Below, in pieces: positions 45,151 through 58,150 of a stretch of DNA of 64,000 nt. How positions within the stretch are numbered: the first letter of the stretch is position 1; each line of letters opens with the position of its first letter. The notes beneath the pieces are model-generated. The model saw only the letters and a program-made list of their open reading frames with translations, did no database searches and was not told where the DNA came from. The stretch is from NCBI RefSeq assembly GCF_004027225.2, contig NC_046360.1, forward strand, positions 3,398,001-3,462,000, written 5' to 3'. This DNA is from Strigops habroptila (lineage: Eukaryota > Chordata > Aves > Psittaciformes > Psittacidae). The translations under genes were made by a program, and so were the position numbers.

Positions 45151-48100
45151 TCTAGTCCCGTTCCCCCCCCCCCGCCGATTTCGATGGAAAATACCTGTTG
45201 ATAATATTAGAATAAAAGATTATTTTTTATCTTGGATGCCGCCAAGGAAAAATTTGCCATTTATTTAATTTTTTCTTAATTTCAAACCACTATTTCTCTC
45301 CGCTTGAAGGTTGAAGGTTAATGTAGATCGCAGCTTCGGAGGGATTAAAAAACACAATACGAATCTCGTTGGTAATCGACTCATTTTCTTCTTGAAAGCA
45401 GCAGTAAACCTACCCACCCCCCCTTTTCCCCTCCCCCCAAAAAGGGAAAAAAGCCTAAATTTACAGATTAAATTACGAATCTTTCCAGCCTGCATCTGCC
45501 ACTTCAGAACTCGTCCTTTTCAATGCAAGGCATTCAGGTTTGCTCCTTCTGTCAATTACTCCTCTATAATCGTTAAATTACTCCAGATTGATAGCAATAT
45601 AACTGCATGGGACCTGGACAACCTCTTTCCGTGCACAGCTCAGCACAAGACCCACAAGATAAGACCCACATGTGTATCTTCCCACTCTGAGATGGGTGAC
45701 GTACTTGGTAGTTTTATTGCACATGCTAATTAATGTCTGTCCAAGGCAATAAACTGCTCTAAATGCAGCGACAGCAAACACAGGGAGCCTGATCCTGCTC
45801 CGTGGAAGTCAGGGACAAATTCCTTTTAAGAGACATGGATTTAAGCCCATAGTATCTCTGCCCTGGGCTGCTCTGCAAAGGGAGGCAGGTAGCATCTCCA
45901 TTGCAAACACACAGAAACAGTCACGGTGCAATTAGATTATTTCCTCCACATAAAGGAGAATTGAAGCAGGGTGGGAGAAGCGAGCCAGCCTTTGACCCCC
46001 CCATCTCCTGCCCTAGCAACTGCATGAAGGAAACATCTCAAAATGATGGCTGGTACCAGATGAAATACGTGATCTTGTTATGGTTTTGTGGTTTATCTCA
46101 GTCCAAGTGCTATCGTGGCAAAGCCCACAGTGGCACAGGCTATTCTTACAACAACCGATCCATGTCCTGCCTGTTAAGAGATGGGACCTGAGAGCCTCAG
46201 GCATGGAATTACATGCTCAGTGACAATATTTTCACACGGGTGCTTGGGGTTTTAACTGTGTAATTCATTTATTAAGAGTCCTGAAGGATTCCGCTGGTAA
46301 AAACCCCAATTCCAGCGCTGTGTGAGTGAGAACTCTGCTTCCCTAAAGCTCCCTTTCCACATTTGCAAGTAACTGCCTTTCTGTGGATTCCTGGAAGGCC
46401 AGCAAAGTCCTGCAGGCGAGGGCCATGCCGCCCTGGGATTTTCCACTGCCGTTGTTTACAGTCACACTGAGTGAGTGCGAAATGGGAGTGTTCCGAGCTC
46501 GCTGTGTTTAACACAGCTTTACACCAACTCCACACAACTGTGCTCACAGCAACACGGTGAAGAACAAGATCCCCCGTGTTCTGCTTGGGTTTTACAATGA
46601 CAGCTTCAAAATATACAGTGTTCCTGGAAGTGGGGGGGATAAGGAAACGATCGTGTAAAGATGATCCTTTCTTCAGCACAAGAACTTCAATGACAACCTC
46701 ACGGCGTGGTCTCGGGCACTCTGTAAGCTTCAATTGACTGGACTAGCTGCCTCTTAGGGTGTTTTTGTGGATGCTGGGCTTGGGCAGGAGGTACCTGCAA
46801 GTTGTTCGTATCCCTGTGGATTCACTTGAGTTGTTCTGAACCAGGTGTGGCCACAGGAATAAAGCCACCATTGTGCTCGGGCCCTGGACTGTGCTCAATG
46901 GGGTGACCACACATTTGAGCTCCCTCAGAGGCGCTGCCTGCAGTTTGAATGTATTTTGTGTCACGAGCATGGCTTGCACTGCCGAGAGTTGTGTTCTGCA
47001 CATGCAAACCCTGCATCGAGTGTAACTACAGTCCCAGCAGCGTGCAGGCTCCAGGCTGTTCACAGCAAGCCGCAGGTCCCGGCTCTGCAGACCCATGGCA
47101 CAGGCTTGTTTACCAACAGCAAAAGCAGCTCTTAATCACCAAGTGGCCAGGTCATAGAGCAGGAAATGCAGCAGAGCCATTTCATCGCACAGGTGACATT
47201 TCTGAGCCTTCTCCACACTAAGAGATAACTTGAAAATCAATGTGTGTGCTTATGGTTTGCAGCAAGGTCAGTAAGAGGTGTCTGTCTCTTCAGCCACCTG
47301 CAAACACAGATGATGGATTGTCCAGATACGGAGCCTCTTCCCTGATGTGTGACATCTGCAACATCTACCCTGTCCCCCTCCTCTTTCTAGTCCCTCTCCT
47401 TGTTTGACTTCCTCACCTCTGCTCCTCCCAAACCACTGCAAATACTCAATGTTTCCACAGAGCCTCCCATTCCCTGCTTAGCCAAAGCTATGATGGCTCT
47501 CAGGGAGGTTTTCCCTTCCCAAAGGTCGGCACGGCTGGATGCTGTGCTCTGGCAAGGGTGTAAGGAATACACATGCGAGGTGTGATGTTGGGAGGTGCTG
47601 CTCTCCCCAGCAGAGCTGGGAGCCTTGGGCCATGCCTTAAAACAAACTTATTTGTCCCCTTTTATCTGGAAGTAAAGGAAAGTGGCCCTCAGTGTCTGCA
47701 GAGCTGTGTGTAACCCTCCTGGAGAGCACAGACTGGGCTTGTTCCTTATCATCGTGGATTAAATCAGCAGTGAGAAGAATTAAAGATGGCACAGCGAGAC
47801 CAAGGGTTTTCCTGGCATGTCTTTGATGTGTAAAACATTACATTTGCGCATTCATTTCAATGTAATTAATTGTTGCCTGGCTTAATGAACTGGGTGACTT
47901 GGGGATGTTCTAAATGTCTTTTACCCACCACAGAGACACGTGCAGTAAGTGGGAAAGAGATGGAAGTTTGTTCCTTTCTCTGGAGGGAGATTATATTCAA
48001 ATCGTCATCCCCACATTTCTAGGGGTCCGGCATCAACTGTACAATAATCAGAGGCGCACCTACAAGTTGCTGAGGTCTAATTTAGTCTGCAAGTCTCCAG

Positions 48101-51100
48101 ACTGCTCTCTCATGCTAAAAGGAAGGTGTTCATCTAAAATGGAAGTGAAATGTCTCTGATAGGTCTAGGCTGAAAATTAACCTTTTTAAGTCCTGAGTGA
48201 AGGCAGCTCAGCCTCTCAGAGGAGCACAAGTGGTAGAGGGAGGTATGTGTCAGCTCTAACAAACACCATTTTAAGAGATGCTTTGCAGAGCTGAGCACCT
48301 TTCTCACTGGGATCATAAGGAGCCAGCACCTCCTTGTGCTTCCTTCCCTGGGCCCTGCTCCAGGGACACCTCACATGCTCCTGGGACACTGGCACAGAGG
48401 GAAGGTTGTGCATTTTATCCTTCTTGGCACCACTGCTGCTCCCTTCTTATCGCATTGCTACAGCTCCTTACATTCCTGTCTCTGCTCCCTACAACTGCTT
48501 CCTGATGTGGGCACAAGGTTTCCCTCCTGCTCTTTTTGTTCCCTCGGTGTCCCTCCACCACGATGTTTTTGGCTGATGTTACTGCCCCAGCCTCACCAAC
48601 ACCCATTAGAAACACTCAATCCTGAACAGAAACACACATTCCCCAGCTCTACCCTGTTGCCTTTTCTTCTCACACCTCGAACTCCCCCTGGAAGCTCCGG
48701 ATTGCTCCCCCCCATCCTAGGAAACATCCCTTTGGACCCTGTGCAAGGGGGCTGCAGTACAGGGTGCCGAAGGCAGAAGCAGCAGGCGTGAGCCAAGCCC
48801 CAGCGCCTGGCCCACATCAGCCTTGCAGTGATTTCGGCTGGAAGTTTGGATGCTTATTCCGGATGGGCTCTCCCCTTAAATTCTCTCAGAGAAACTTTTC
48901 TCCCAGCCTTGCCCTGCTCCCCACTTTGAGATGGTTCCTCCCAGGCCAGATGCCGTATTATCTGGAGCGACTTTCCCTCCCAGCCTTGTTTTCCTCCTAC
49001 TCCTGAGTCCTTTGTCTGGCTGCCAAGTGGAACAGCCCTGCCAGGCAGACAGCTGCTCAGCATCGCCGCGCGGGTGCTGCCCTATGGGCTGAGGAGCCGA
49101 TTCCAGGCTCATTCCATCTTTGAGGGGGACGTTCTGCCTTGGAAATGGCGTGTACCATAAGGAAGGAAAGCAAATAGCACCTGTAAAGCTGTCCGAAGAG
49201 ACTGGAAATGTTTAAGAGAAAGAGGCCCTAATGCTACTCTCGGTTTACCTTCGAGATAGTGTGAGCAGCAAGCCTGCTCTCTCCCGCTTTGACTGAGGTC
49301 TCCCTGGAGGACCACAGGGCGGGAATGAGAAGTTTCCAAGCCCTCAGCCACAAAAGCACAGGCCTGGAATCTCTGTAATGAGAGTTTTCCTCTGTGCAGT
49401 TTGCCAGGCAAACAGGCACCAGGCACCAATATCAAAACCAGCCCAGATTCCAATGAAAACCAGCAAAGAAAATAGGAGCAGAAAGGAAACAGCTTCGTTT
49501 TGCTTGTTAAGAACAGGCAAATCAAGCTACCGAGCACCCCTCGGCCAGCGGGACAGCTCTGCCAAGCGCAGGGTGAAGCCGGGAGCTTGGGATAAGGGGC
49601 TTCTCCTTCCTCGCCCTTGCTCGCAGGGATGGATTATCACGTTATCCCCACATTAGAGGGCTGCCCTGCATCGTCTTTCCAGCCAAACGAGTGCTCCACC
49701 CTGCCCGATCCCCTCGGTTTGCCTGGAAGGACTCTCCCTCTTGCCCTGCGGGCTGGACTCTCGCTTCCCTCCTGCTCCCGAGCCCTTGAAGGCTGTGCCA
49801 AGCAGGGCGGCCCGGGTGCAGGGAGCTGGCACGGCTGCGCCCAGCCCCACCGCTGGCCCCGGGCAGGGGATACCCCACCCTTTGGCTGGGGCAGAGCCTT
49901 GCTTTGATCCCAGCCCTGTCTGGGAAAGCTCCTGGGCCTGCTCTGTGTCCGGGAGCAGAGGAATGGCAGCAGAGCTGAGGAATGGCAGCAGAGCCGACTG
50001 CTGGCTCCAGTGGAGAGCTTCCCTTGACACATAGGCTCAAATGCCCTCATCAAGTCGCATCCATGCCATATGGAATTTCATTTTGGAGGGGCACATGGAG
50101 GTAAAGCCTCACAGAAAACCTTCCAAGTGCAAACCAAGTGTCACCAGACCAGTGACATGTCCCTGGGACAAATAATGGAGAGGCACAAACACCCCTGTGC
50201 CTCGCAGCCTTATTGTGACACCAGCTGTAAAGCCTGGTGGGAGCATCCCTGATTGTTTTGTTACTGGTCATTTAGGCAAAGGAAGTGGAGGAGAGAGTGG
50301 AAGCGAAGCCCAGGGCTGGAAAATGGAAATGACTGTGAGGAAAGGAATGTGGAGCTTTGCACCAGCGAGGTGGGTGGGGGAGAAGAGCACGGGGCAGGGA
50401 GAAGGAGGAAAACAAGGGGGTAAATGGCAATGGCAGAGCAGCACAGACTGGCAGCGTGTGGGGCATGGCACAGGCAGCTCCTCAGTGGTCTCTTGTGGGG
50501 CAGCACTGACACTGCCGGGCATGGGCACGGTGCTTCCTTCCCTTGCCCAGAGCACACATTTCACTCTCCCAGTGGACAGATGGGAGATGCCCAAAGCATC
50601 AGGGCTTGGAAATGCCATTTTTAGGCAGCCAAATAATCAAACTCTGCCTGAATGCCTACGTGAAGGGTGACAGCAGCAGCTTACTGCCCTGTAGTACTCC
50701 TGTGGACCCCTTTTTCACCCCCTACAAAAGCAAAGGGGGGAGGCCATGGCATCCCCCCAAGTCTCTCTGCAGCAGACACACCGTGGGTCTCCCCCATGGA
50801 GCCAGTGGCCAGCCAGCTGCTCCGATGGGCACTGCTTGGGGGCTCTGTGTGCACACAAAGGGAGGGACAATCCGGATGTGGAGGATTTCCAGCCCTGGCA
50901 GATGCTGGTCACAGGAGATAACGTCCTCTGTAATTGAAACAGTGCAGTCTGAGGCGATCGAACACAGCACGGCTGAGGCAGAGCCCTGAGGCCTGAAGCG
51001 TGGTGCTCCTGCCTGAAAGGGCTTTCAGGAGGCCAGGATGTGGCATCCTTCCCTCTCAGTGTGGGGCTGGAGCGTGCCTTGCTCTTGCCAGGGAGGAAAC

Positions 51101-54100
51101 ACCAGTGTTTCGCTTGAGTCCACCCTTGGAAGCAGCAAAGGGGCAGTGGGACACACGTGGCTCAGCAGCCTCTTGCAGCCCTGAGCTGAGGGTTGGGGGC
51201 TCCTCACAAAAGGATCCTGTCACCAGGAACATCCCAATCCCAAGCTCTGCTCGCTCCCAGAGCCCAGTTCTCTGCCATGGAGAAGGTAACACTGGAGATG
51301 GTGTGTGGGGCACAGCCACAGGCTCAGAGCTTCACTGTTCCGTTGCTCATACCTGGTTTTATTCACTCCAAGGAAGTTGAGGGGAGATCTTACCCAGGAG
51401 TAATTAAATCACTTGCACCCTGGTTTATAACGTAACTCCTGTCACTCTGGCTGAGCTGATACAGATCAGTTTCATGCCCTGCAATTCATTGTATGTTTAG
51501 CAGGCACAGTCAATTCATCCACCTTATAAATGCGGAAGGAAGGAACACATAAACCAGACCTGGACTTCCAAAAGCAGAAGCTGTCAGCTCCTGAGCTGCC
51601 TCTCTGGCATTTTTAAGGTGTATTATTTACAGATTGGAATAGAGCCAGCCAAAACCTCTCTGAAGACATTTCTCCCTTACTCACAGAACAAAGTCTAGTG
51701 CTTTATGAAAATGAATAATTAAATTCTGAGGTTTGGGCATCTCCATTTACTGCTGAGAACTTGGCATCCTCACTTCTCCGGATTTGGGGAAAACAAGAAT
51801 GAAAGGCAATAGAAAATGATTTACAAAAATAAGATGAGATTAGTCTGTTTATCCCAAACTCACTCTTTGGATAAAGGGAAGAGATTTGCATGCTCTGCGG
51901 GAACTGTGAAGCAGTTGATGCTTTCCAATCTTGATACAGTTTTTAATATAAACTCTCCTCCCTTTTTCAAGATCATCACAATTGGCAGTCGGAGAACGTC
52001 ATGAATCTGCTCCTCACTAGCAGGAAAGGCAGTTTAATCAGCCAGTCACATTAACCAGGGTGCCAGGTATTTAAGAGGATTGAAAGAAAAGATGTTTGGA
52101 TTATTACAACATGACTTCTACCAGTCTGAAGGATCCTAAAATGGAGTGTCAATGAGGATGTTTAATGTATGCAGAAGTATTGCTGGAAGGCATTCCAGTA
52201 TAAACAATGGGGGTAAGTACCACAGCAGAAATTATAAGGGAAAAATACCCAAAGTAGTTGTTGGTTTAATGTATTTAACATTTCTTTAACCCCCCCAAAA
52301 CCCCTCAATGCAGAATTGATCACGTCCCACAGTTTGTCATAGTTGTGAGTATAAATCTTCCTAAATATTGCTGCAATATTTTATCGCTGGGCACTCAAAG
52401 TTCTGCCGCTTGGTAGGAGCGTGGTTGGCACACACCGGCACTGCCTGCTCCCGGGGAGAGCGCAGGGACACCCGGTGCAGGGACACGCAGTGCAGTCCCA
52501 CATGGAGAACAAAGGCTTTAAGGTTGGCCAAGGTTTCGCATTAGGGCTGGCAATAAAAGGAACACACACGATTCATCTTAAATGTTACACGGCTTTGGAA
52601 TTCTGGCACGTTGGACTATTAAAGGTGTGGGCTGAAGTACTAACCCTGCTTTACAACACAGCGTATCCTTTGCGCAGAGGAAGCCTCACAGCAATAGGTG
52701 TTGTAGGGATGAGGCACGGCCCCTCCATGGGATCACTGGGAGATGCTGAGGCAGTGAACACCAGCTCACAATCCAGCAGCTGGGGGCCTCTATGTCAGTG
52801 AATGACTTGGTAAATAAAAATGTTCTGTGTCTGCAGTGAATGTGGCACGTTCCTGGTCATCCTCTCTCCAAATTGGGAAGCAGATACATAGATCCATATG
52901 TATGGAATCAGGAATGGCAGTAGAAATGTTACACTGCTCTTCCATAGGTGACCTGCCTCATTAAAGTAAGTTCAGGAACATGAACCAAACTTAGATGTTG
53001 CAAATTAAAACTTAACACAGGTTGATGCAGGTGTTCAAGCACTGCAGGACTGTTACAAACAAAGGCATTGCTTAAATCCAAATCCATTTATTTAGGGGAA
53101 AGATTCAGTCTCAGCTTAAACCTGTCCAGTTCCTATTCGTGAATCTTAGACCTGGACCGATTAAGAGCAAGCAAAGCACATCAAATCAAGTAAGTTTTTG
53201 CTAGGTTTTAACTTATCACTCTTTAGCATAAGCTTTTAGGGGCAGTCTGCCCTCAGCTGTTCTAATTGTGGCTGAAAACCACCAACATTTCCAGTTTTTC
53301 TCCTTAAAAAGAGTTGTTGCTTTTCAAGCCCAAAGTGCACCCTGAGCAGCAGATGAGGCCAACGCTGCTCTCAGTGGAGTGTCCACCCTCGAGGTCTCCC
53401 AGGCCTCATTCTGCACTCGGGCATGTTTGTGGTTGAGTTACTTCATTCCTTCTGCCAACTCTGTCTCTACCACGAGAGCCCGTGACAGGAAACCCCACAT
53501 GGCCCTGACAAAACACCTCCATTATTCTCCACATTCATTGTTCAAGCTTGTACTGACCACAGAAACTACCAGAAGCATTTGGTGCTGTTTGCAGCTGGAC
53601 ACTTCTTGCTGTGACTCTCCCCATCAATGGACTTCCCCACCCACTTATTTCAGGGAATAACTGTATGGAACAGAGTCTTTCCCAGGGAGAGGGGAAGGGC
53701 AAAACCTGTGTGACAACTGCAGGAAGCATGGGGGCTAAATAAGCCCCTAAGCAAGGGATTTCTCATGAATCTCAAATATGTGTATTTTATCTGGCAATTC
53801 AGAATATGCACCATTTTTCCAAAGGTAAGAAAGTTCCATTGCTGCCATTTTGCACATTTGGACCTTACTTTCCCAGGAAATACTCTACAACAGATGCATC
53901 CTTCCTCCTCTCACATCACCACCTTTCCAGGGGGCTTGGAAGAGGGTTAACATTTAATATGGATGTAGTAATCATATCTCTAAATGTTAGGAGAGTGGGC
54001 AGGTGCTATTACTGATGCATTTAACCCTAGCACTTGTATGGTAGGAGCTCACTGAACACACAACTGGAGATACCAGTAAGTGGAAGAAATGGAAATGCAT

Positions 54101-56720
54101 TTAGGATTAAAGCTCAGGATCTGAAACGTGCTGAAAAGACTAAAGAAAACAAATGACATGAAAATTCAAGTACTTGTTTCTCTCTGATAGAGGCACCGGT
54201 CACTGAAGGACATCAGGAATCCATTTCTCTCAACAAAATGCATTATACACTAAAAATACATCCTAAACCCACATTGCATCAAAGGGATGACGGCAGACAG
54301 ACAATTGATAGTCGGGGAAAAAATGATGACAACATGTAACATCTACAACGCACGCACACGGCCCTTGGAAGGTTTATATATGCTATATATATTTCAAAGT
54401 ACACACAAACCGCCTGTTTGGCAGGTTGAGAAAATAAGAATACATCTTGGGAAGGTCATGAAGGAAAAACAAACACAAAGGAAACCAAGAGTTATTTACA
54501 TTCAAGAATTCAGTAGCCTTTAACATCTCTATATACATACATACTCTCCCGATATATGTACAGACTGCGACGGGATCTGAATGAAGCTTATTCCAAACGC
54601 AACAGAAAGATACAAAACCCCCCCTTGGTAATTCACTTGACAAACGTTTACAGGTTGCAGAGCTTTTCTTCATTTACAAAGGAAATACTACACGCTGACA
54701 ACTGGCATCTGTGGGGAACTCGGAGTCCTTACGAGAGGTGTGTGTTCCCAATGGACTGTGCAGAGATTGGAGGAACAAACTGCAAACTTGCTGTGCAGAG
54801 AGGGGTTTAATGGGATGCAATTGCAGTTACTGTGTCAGACACATCTGAAGTATGAAATGATTTAACAAGTCAAAGTTTAGTTGCTGTCAAGGGACAGCTT
54901 AAAAGAGAAAACCCCGAATTTTATCCCTTCGATTCTCAAGTTAACTTAAATCTGCATCTTCCCCTTCTACAGCACAGTTCCAAAAGTCACGCAGCACAGA
55001 AGTTACTACTGGTTTACATTTAGCTTTTCCCCTGTTAAGACACATCTATCCTTTATAAATTTGATACCCATTTCAGATGGTGATTTGTACAAAGCAGATC
55101 AATGCCCCACAAGGAAGAACAGAGAGACCATAATTTGTATGACATGACAGTCGGTCTCTCCTCTTTCCTCCCTCTGAGGATGTTTGTCTTCTGAGCAGTG
55201 CTGCAGGAGGATACTGCAGAGCTGTTCCTTATCCCATCCCCACTGCTATTTATATCCCTTTTCTCCCCCAAGCTTTATCAGCAGCTCATACAAGGAACAA
55301 AATACTACCCAAAAACCACACCCCAACCACCGAGCAGGAATTTTCAAGAGAAAATGTTTCTGTAGCTTGAAGGCTCTTTTCTTTTTGATGTTAACCTTTA
55401 AGTTGTTAGAACACTCCCGAGCTGTGGGTGCAGGTGTGTTAGTAACTGAATGACAAAGCCAAGGCATGGATGGTGGCGAGTAGCAGAGAGCAGGCAAAGG
55501 AGAGCAAGGAGGGGAACAGATCTTAGGAATGGGAACAGTTCTTATGGATCTTTTAAGTGCTGGTGGGGTTTTTCCCCCCAGGGGACACTAGTCCATAGGA
55601 ATTTAAGCAGGTGTGAACAAACAGCTTTCAACTCCCAAAGCAGTGTGGCTTGGTTATCCATACAGAATATCCAACTCACTATTTGCTCATCCCAACAACC
55701 AAAGTTAGTACAACAGGCTGGAAGAGCACTGAGGAACTGAAGCATATTTAAATAATGACTTGTTTAAAACCAGTAAAACACTATTTGTGAACCTACCACT
55801 TCTAGAACCATCTTACCGAGGATTAAGACCTAAAATGTTACGTTACCATCTCAGATGGTGAAAGTTTCTACACCAAATAGTAATAATTAGAGACAGCGAA
55901 GCACACACACCGCTCGCCGTTAGGAGCACTCTGGTTCACTATCTGCTGCAACAGCAATCTGCCAACATCCCTCTCAACATCCCATCACTTTTCCTGGAAT
56001 GGATGCCAAATACACCCAGGGGTGGGCATGAAACACATGCATGTCCTCCCGCACACCCTCTCTGGGGTCTGGGTTTTCCAGGGCACAGTCGGCTCCTACT
56101 GGTGTTCCTGCACTCAGGCAAGCTTCCCCTCACTACTCCAAGATTAAAACCCTCCCAAACACCTACTGCCTGCAGTGCAAGTACTTCACAGAGGTGTAGC
56201 AGGTGCTACAGCAATGCAGAACATGCTGATTTATTCTACATCTATATTTAGTGACCAGCATGTGCAGGGGATTCATCTCCTCCAGCTCTCCCGGCTGGGA
56301 GCTGAGGAAAGCAGGGAGACCCTCTGCAACAGCACCCTTTGGTGCTGGCCCAGGCAGCATTAACAGAACCTCAAGTGCAGTAATTCATATAAAGGGGCTC
56401 ACTTCAGCCTGAAGTTGTGCAACTTCTGGCTCCCTTAACTCCCTGTTCATGACCCTTGAATCTGGCTCACCCTTTACACAAGTGACATACTCTACCTCTG
56501 CAGGGGATGTGCTGCTCTGTCAGCTGAGCCTCACTTAAAGCACGCATCCAGGTTTAAGCAGAGTTGACTCCTTGCCTCATTAATGAGTTCAGCTGAGACA
56601 TTTGGGCTGCGAGACAGAAGCCTGGTTCAAGCAGACTGGAACATGCCAAGTCCTGTCGAATTCCAATTGTACAGACTTGTTAGTTCTTTTTGGAATACAG
56701 CGATTGCCTAAACAAGACTC
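45151..56720. other. Intergenic region between CDK2AP1 and SBNO1
   Basis: About 11.5 kb with no exon, RNA gene or interspersed repeat that I can support. 48.3-51.2 kb is GC-rich and full of overlapping frames in all six readings, typical of GC composition. 54.25-54.7 kb is AT-rich with TATATA stretches and could belong to a longer SBNO1 3' UTR. An 18-base unit, GAGGAATGGCAGCAGAGC, is tandemly duplicated near 49.96-50.0 kb. Confidence 0.6.
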
Positions 56721-56743
56721 CACTTCTTGTTAGTACAATAACT

Positions 56744-56749
56744 TTTATT
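56744..56749 (-). terminator. SBNO1: Candidate distal SBNO1 poly(A) signal
   Basis: Minus-strand AATAAA about 1.26 kb after the SBNO1 stop. The downstream sequence is moderately U/G-rich. Sites further left cannot be excluded. Confidence 0.45.
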
Positions 56750-57864
56750 TGACATCTACAAGATCATTATCTTGTAGGGGTTTTTTTTTTGGACAGGTTT
56801 ATACAATCTCAATTTTTCAATAGTGCAACCTGTGCAAGCAAGAAATGACAAACATTGTCCTTCACTTTCTTATAAACATCTACTATTATAGGCAAAACAA
56901 AACTTACCCATATTATAGATAAGTGACTATTCACATTTGTACATTACAATTTCTTTTAAACAGCTCCAGATAAACTCTACAATGTCTTACAACATATTAA
57001 ACAGTATTCAAGTTACTGGGTAACAGAAACAGCACATACAGCGGAACCCTCAAGTGTTTCCCATTCTCTAATTTACAGCTCAAGTAGGTTTCATCTTACA
57101 AGTGACAAATTAAATTACGTTAATGAAGTAAAAAATAGAAGATTGTGTGCGAGATGGAAGTGAATTTGCACTTAAGTTTCTGTAACCACCTCGGATTAAG
57201 GAAATGCTTCAATTGAAGGAAAAGAGGCATCCAGCCGCCTTTGCAGTACACATTAGGAATACCATTAATACATTAAAAAGGAACTAATTTTAATTTAAGA
57301 TGTTTTATCACAAAAAGAACATGTTGTAGACTCAAATATATAACCCCCAGGAGAGAACCAGAAAAAATGCAACACCTGGGTATAAACACTATAAAAATGC
57401 AATAACCAATGCTGTACAACTAAGATTGTGTTTCTCTCCGAATTCCTGTCTTGTGTGTTTATCCTGTCCATGCCCGTTTCCAAAGACATGCACTGTCAAA
57501 CAGAAACTGGGAAGGAACCTGAATGCATGATGTGCAACCTCTAGGTTTCATGCTTTTAGAAACTCATAAATTGAAGAGAAAAAACCCAATATATATTTTC
57601 TATATATATACTCAATACATGCATTCGAGGATATCTCCCACAGCAATGGCATTGATGCACTGCGTTAAACCCTGAGCACTGTATGACAAGATAAAAATAA
57701 AGCCTGCTTGGGGATTTTCAAGCATTTTCAAACAAATTGTGGTTTGTAGCTTAAAAGGCCAAAAGTAAAAGCAAACAGGAAGCACTACAGAGAGCATAAG
57801 GAAAGACAGATGCACCACCATAAACAACTGCTGGCTTTCAGTTCTACCAACCTTTTAAGATCTC

Positions 57865-57870
57865 TTTATT
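57865..57870 (-). terminator. SBNO1: Candidate proximal SBNO1 poly(A) signal
   Basis: Minus-strand AATAAA only about 140 bases after the stop codon. It would give a very short 3' UTR if used. Confidence 0.3.
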
Positions 57871-58007
57871 CCCAAAGTATTTGAGAGCACACAACTGAAC
57901 TGAAAAAGTTATATTTCTTTGGAATCTGTCCCTGATTTTTATGCAAGTGATATGCTTTTACAGCCTTTTCCTCAAAACACCAAAGTCAACACCTGTAGTT
58001 TGTCCTC

Positions 58008-58150
58008 TTATGCATTGTTGAAATTGGTGATGCTCTGTGGGTGATGCTGCTGCCAGATCTGCTGCTGTTGTACTGCAAGCTGCTGAGACTGGTCTGACGT
58101 CGACAGGAGGTTTACAAGGGGTGATACACAATTTGCAGGAATGATCAAAC
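58008..58150 (-). CDS. SBNO1: SBNO1 last coding exon with stop
   Basis: Acceptor GTTTCCAG. Encodes [20 protein letters not shown] then the Gln-rich end, with stop TAA at 58010-58008. Confidence 0.96.

Noticed and set aside
44056-45268. Open frames of 143 and 224 codons on plus around CDK2AP1 exon 1
   Set aside because: Antisense to the CDK2AP1 first exon, of low-complexity GC composition, with no family likeness.
48278-51435. Many overlapping frames of 80-157 codons on both strands between CDK2AP1 and SBNO1
   Set aside because: All six frames are open together, as expected from high GC. No start, splice or domain pattern favours one.
52370-52800. Possible retrotransposon piece around a 126-codon frame
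   Set aside because: No terminal repeats, no conserved domain and no known repeat phrase could be identified.
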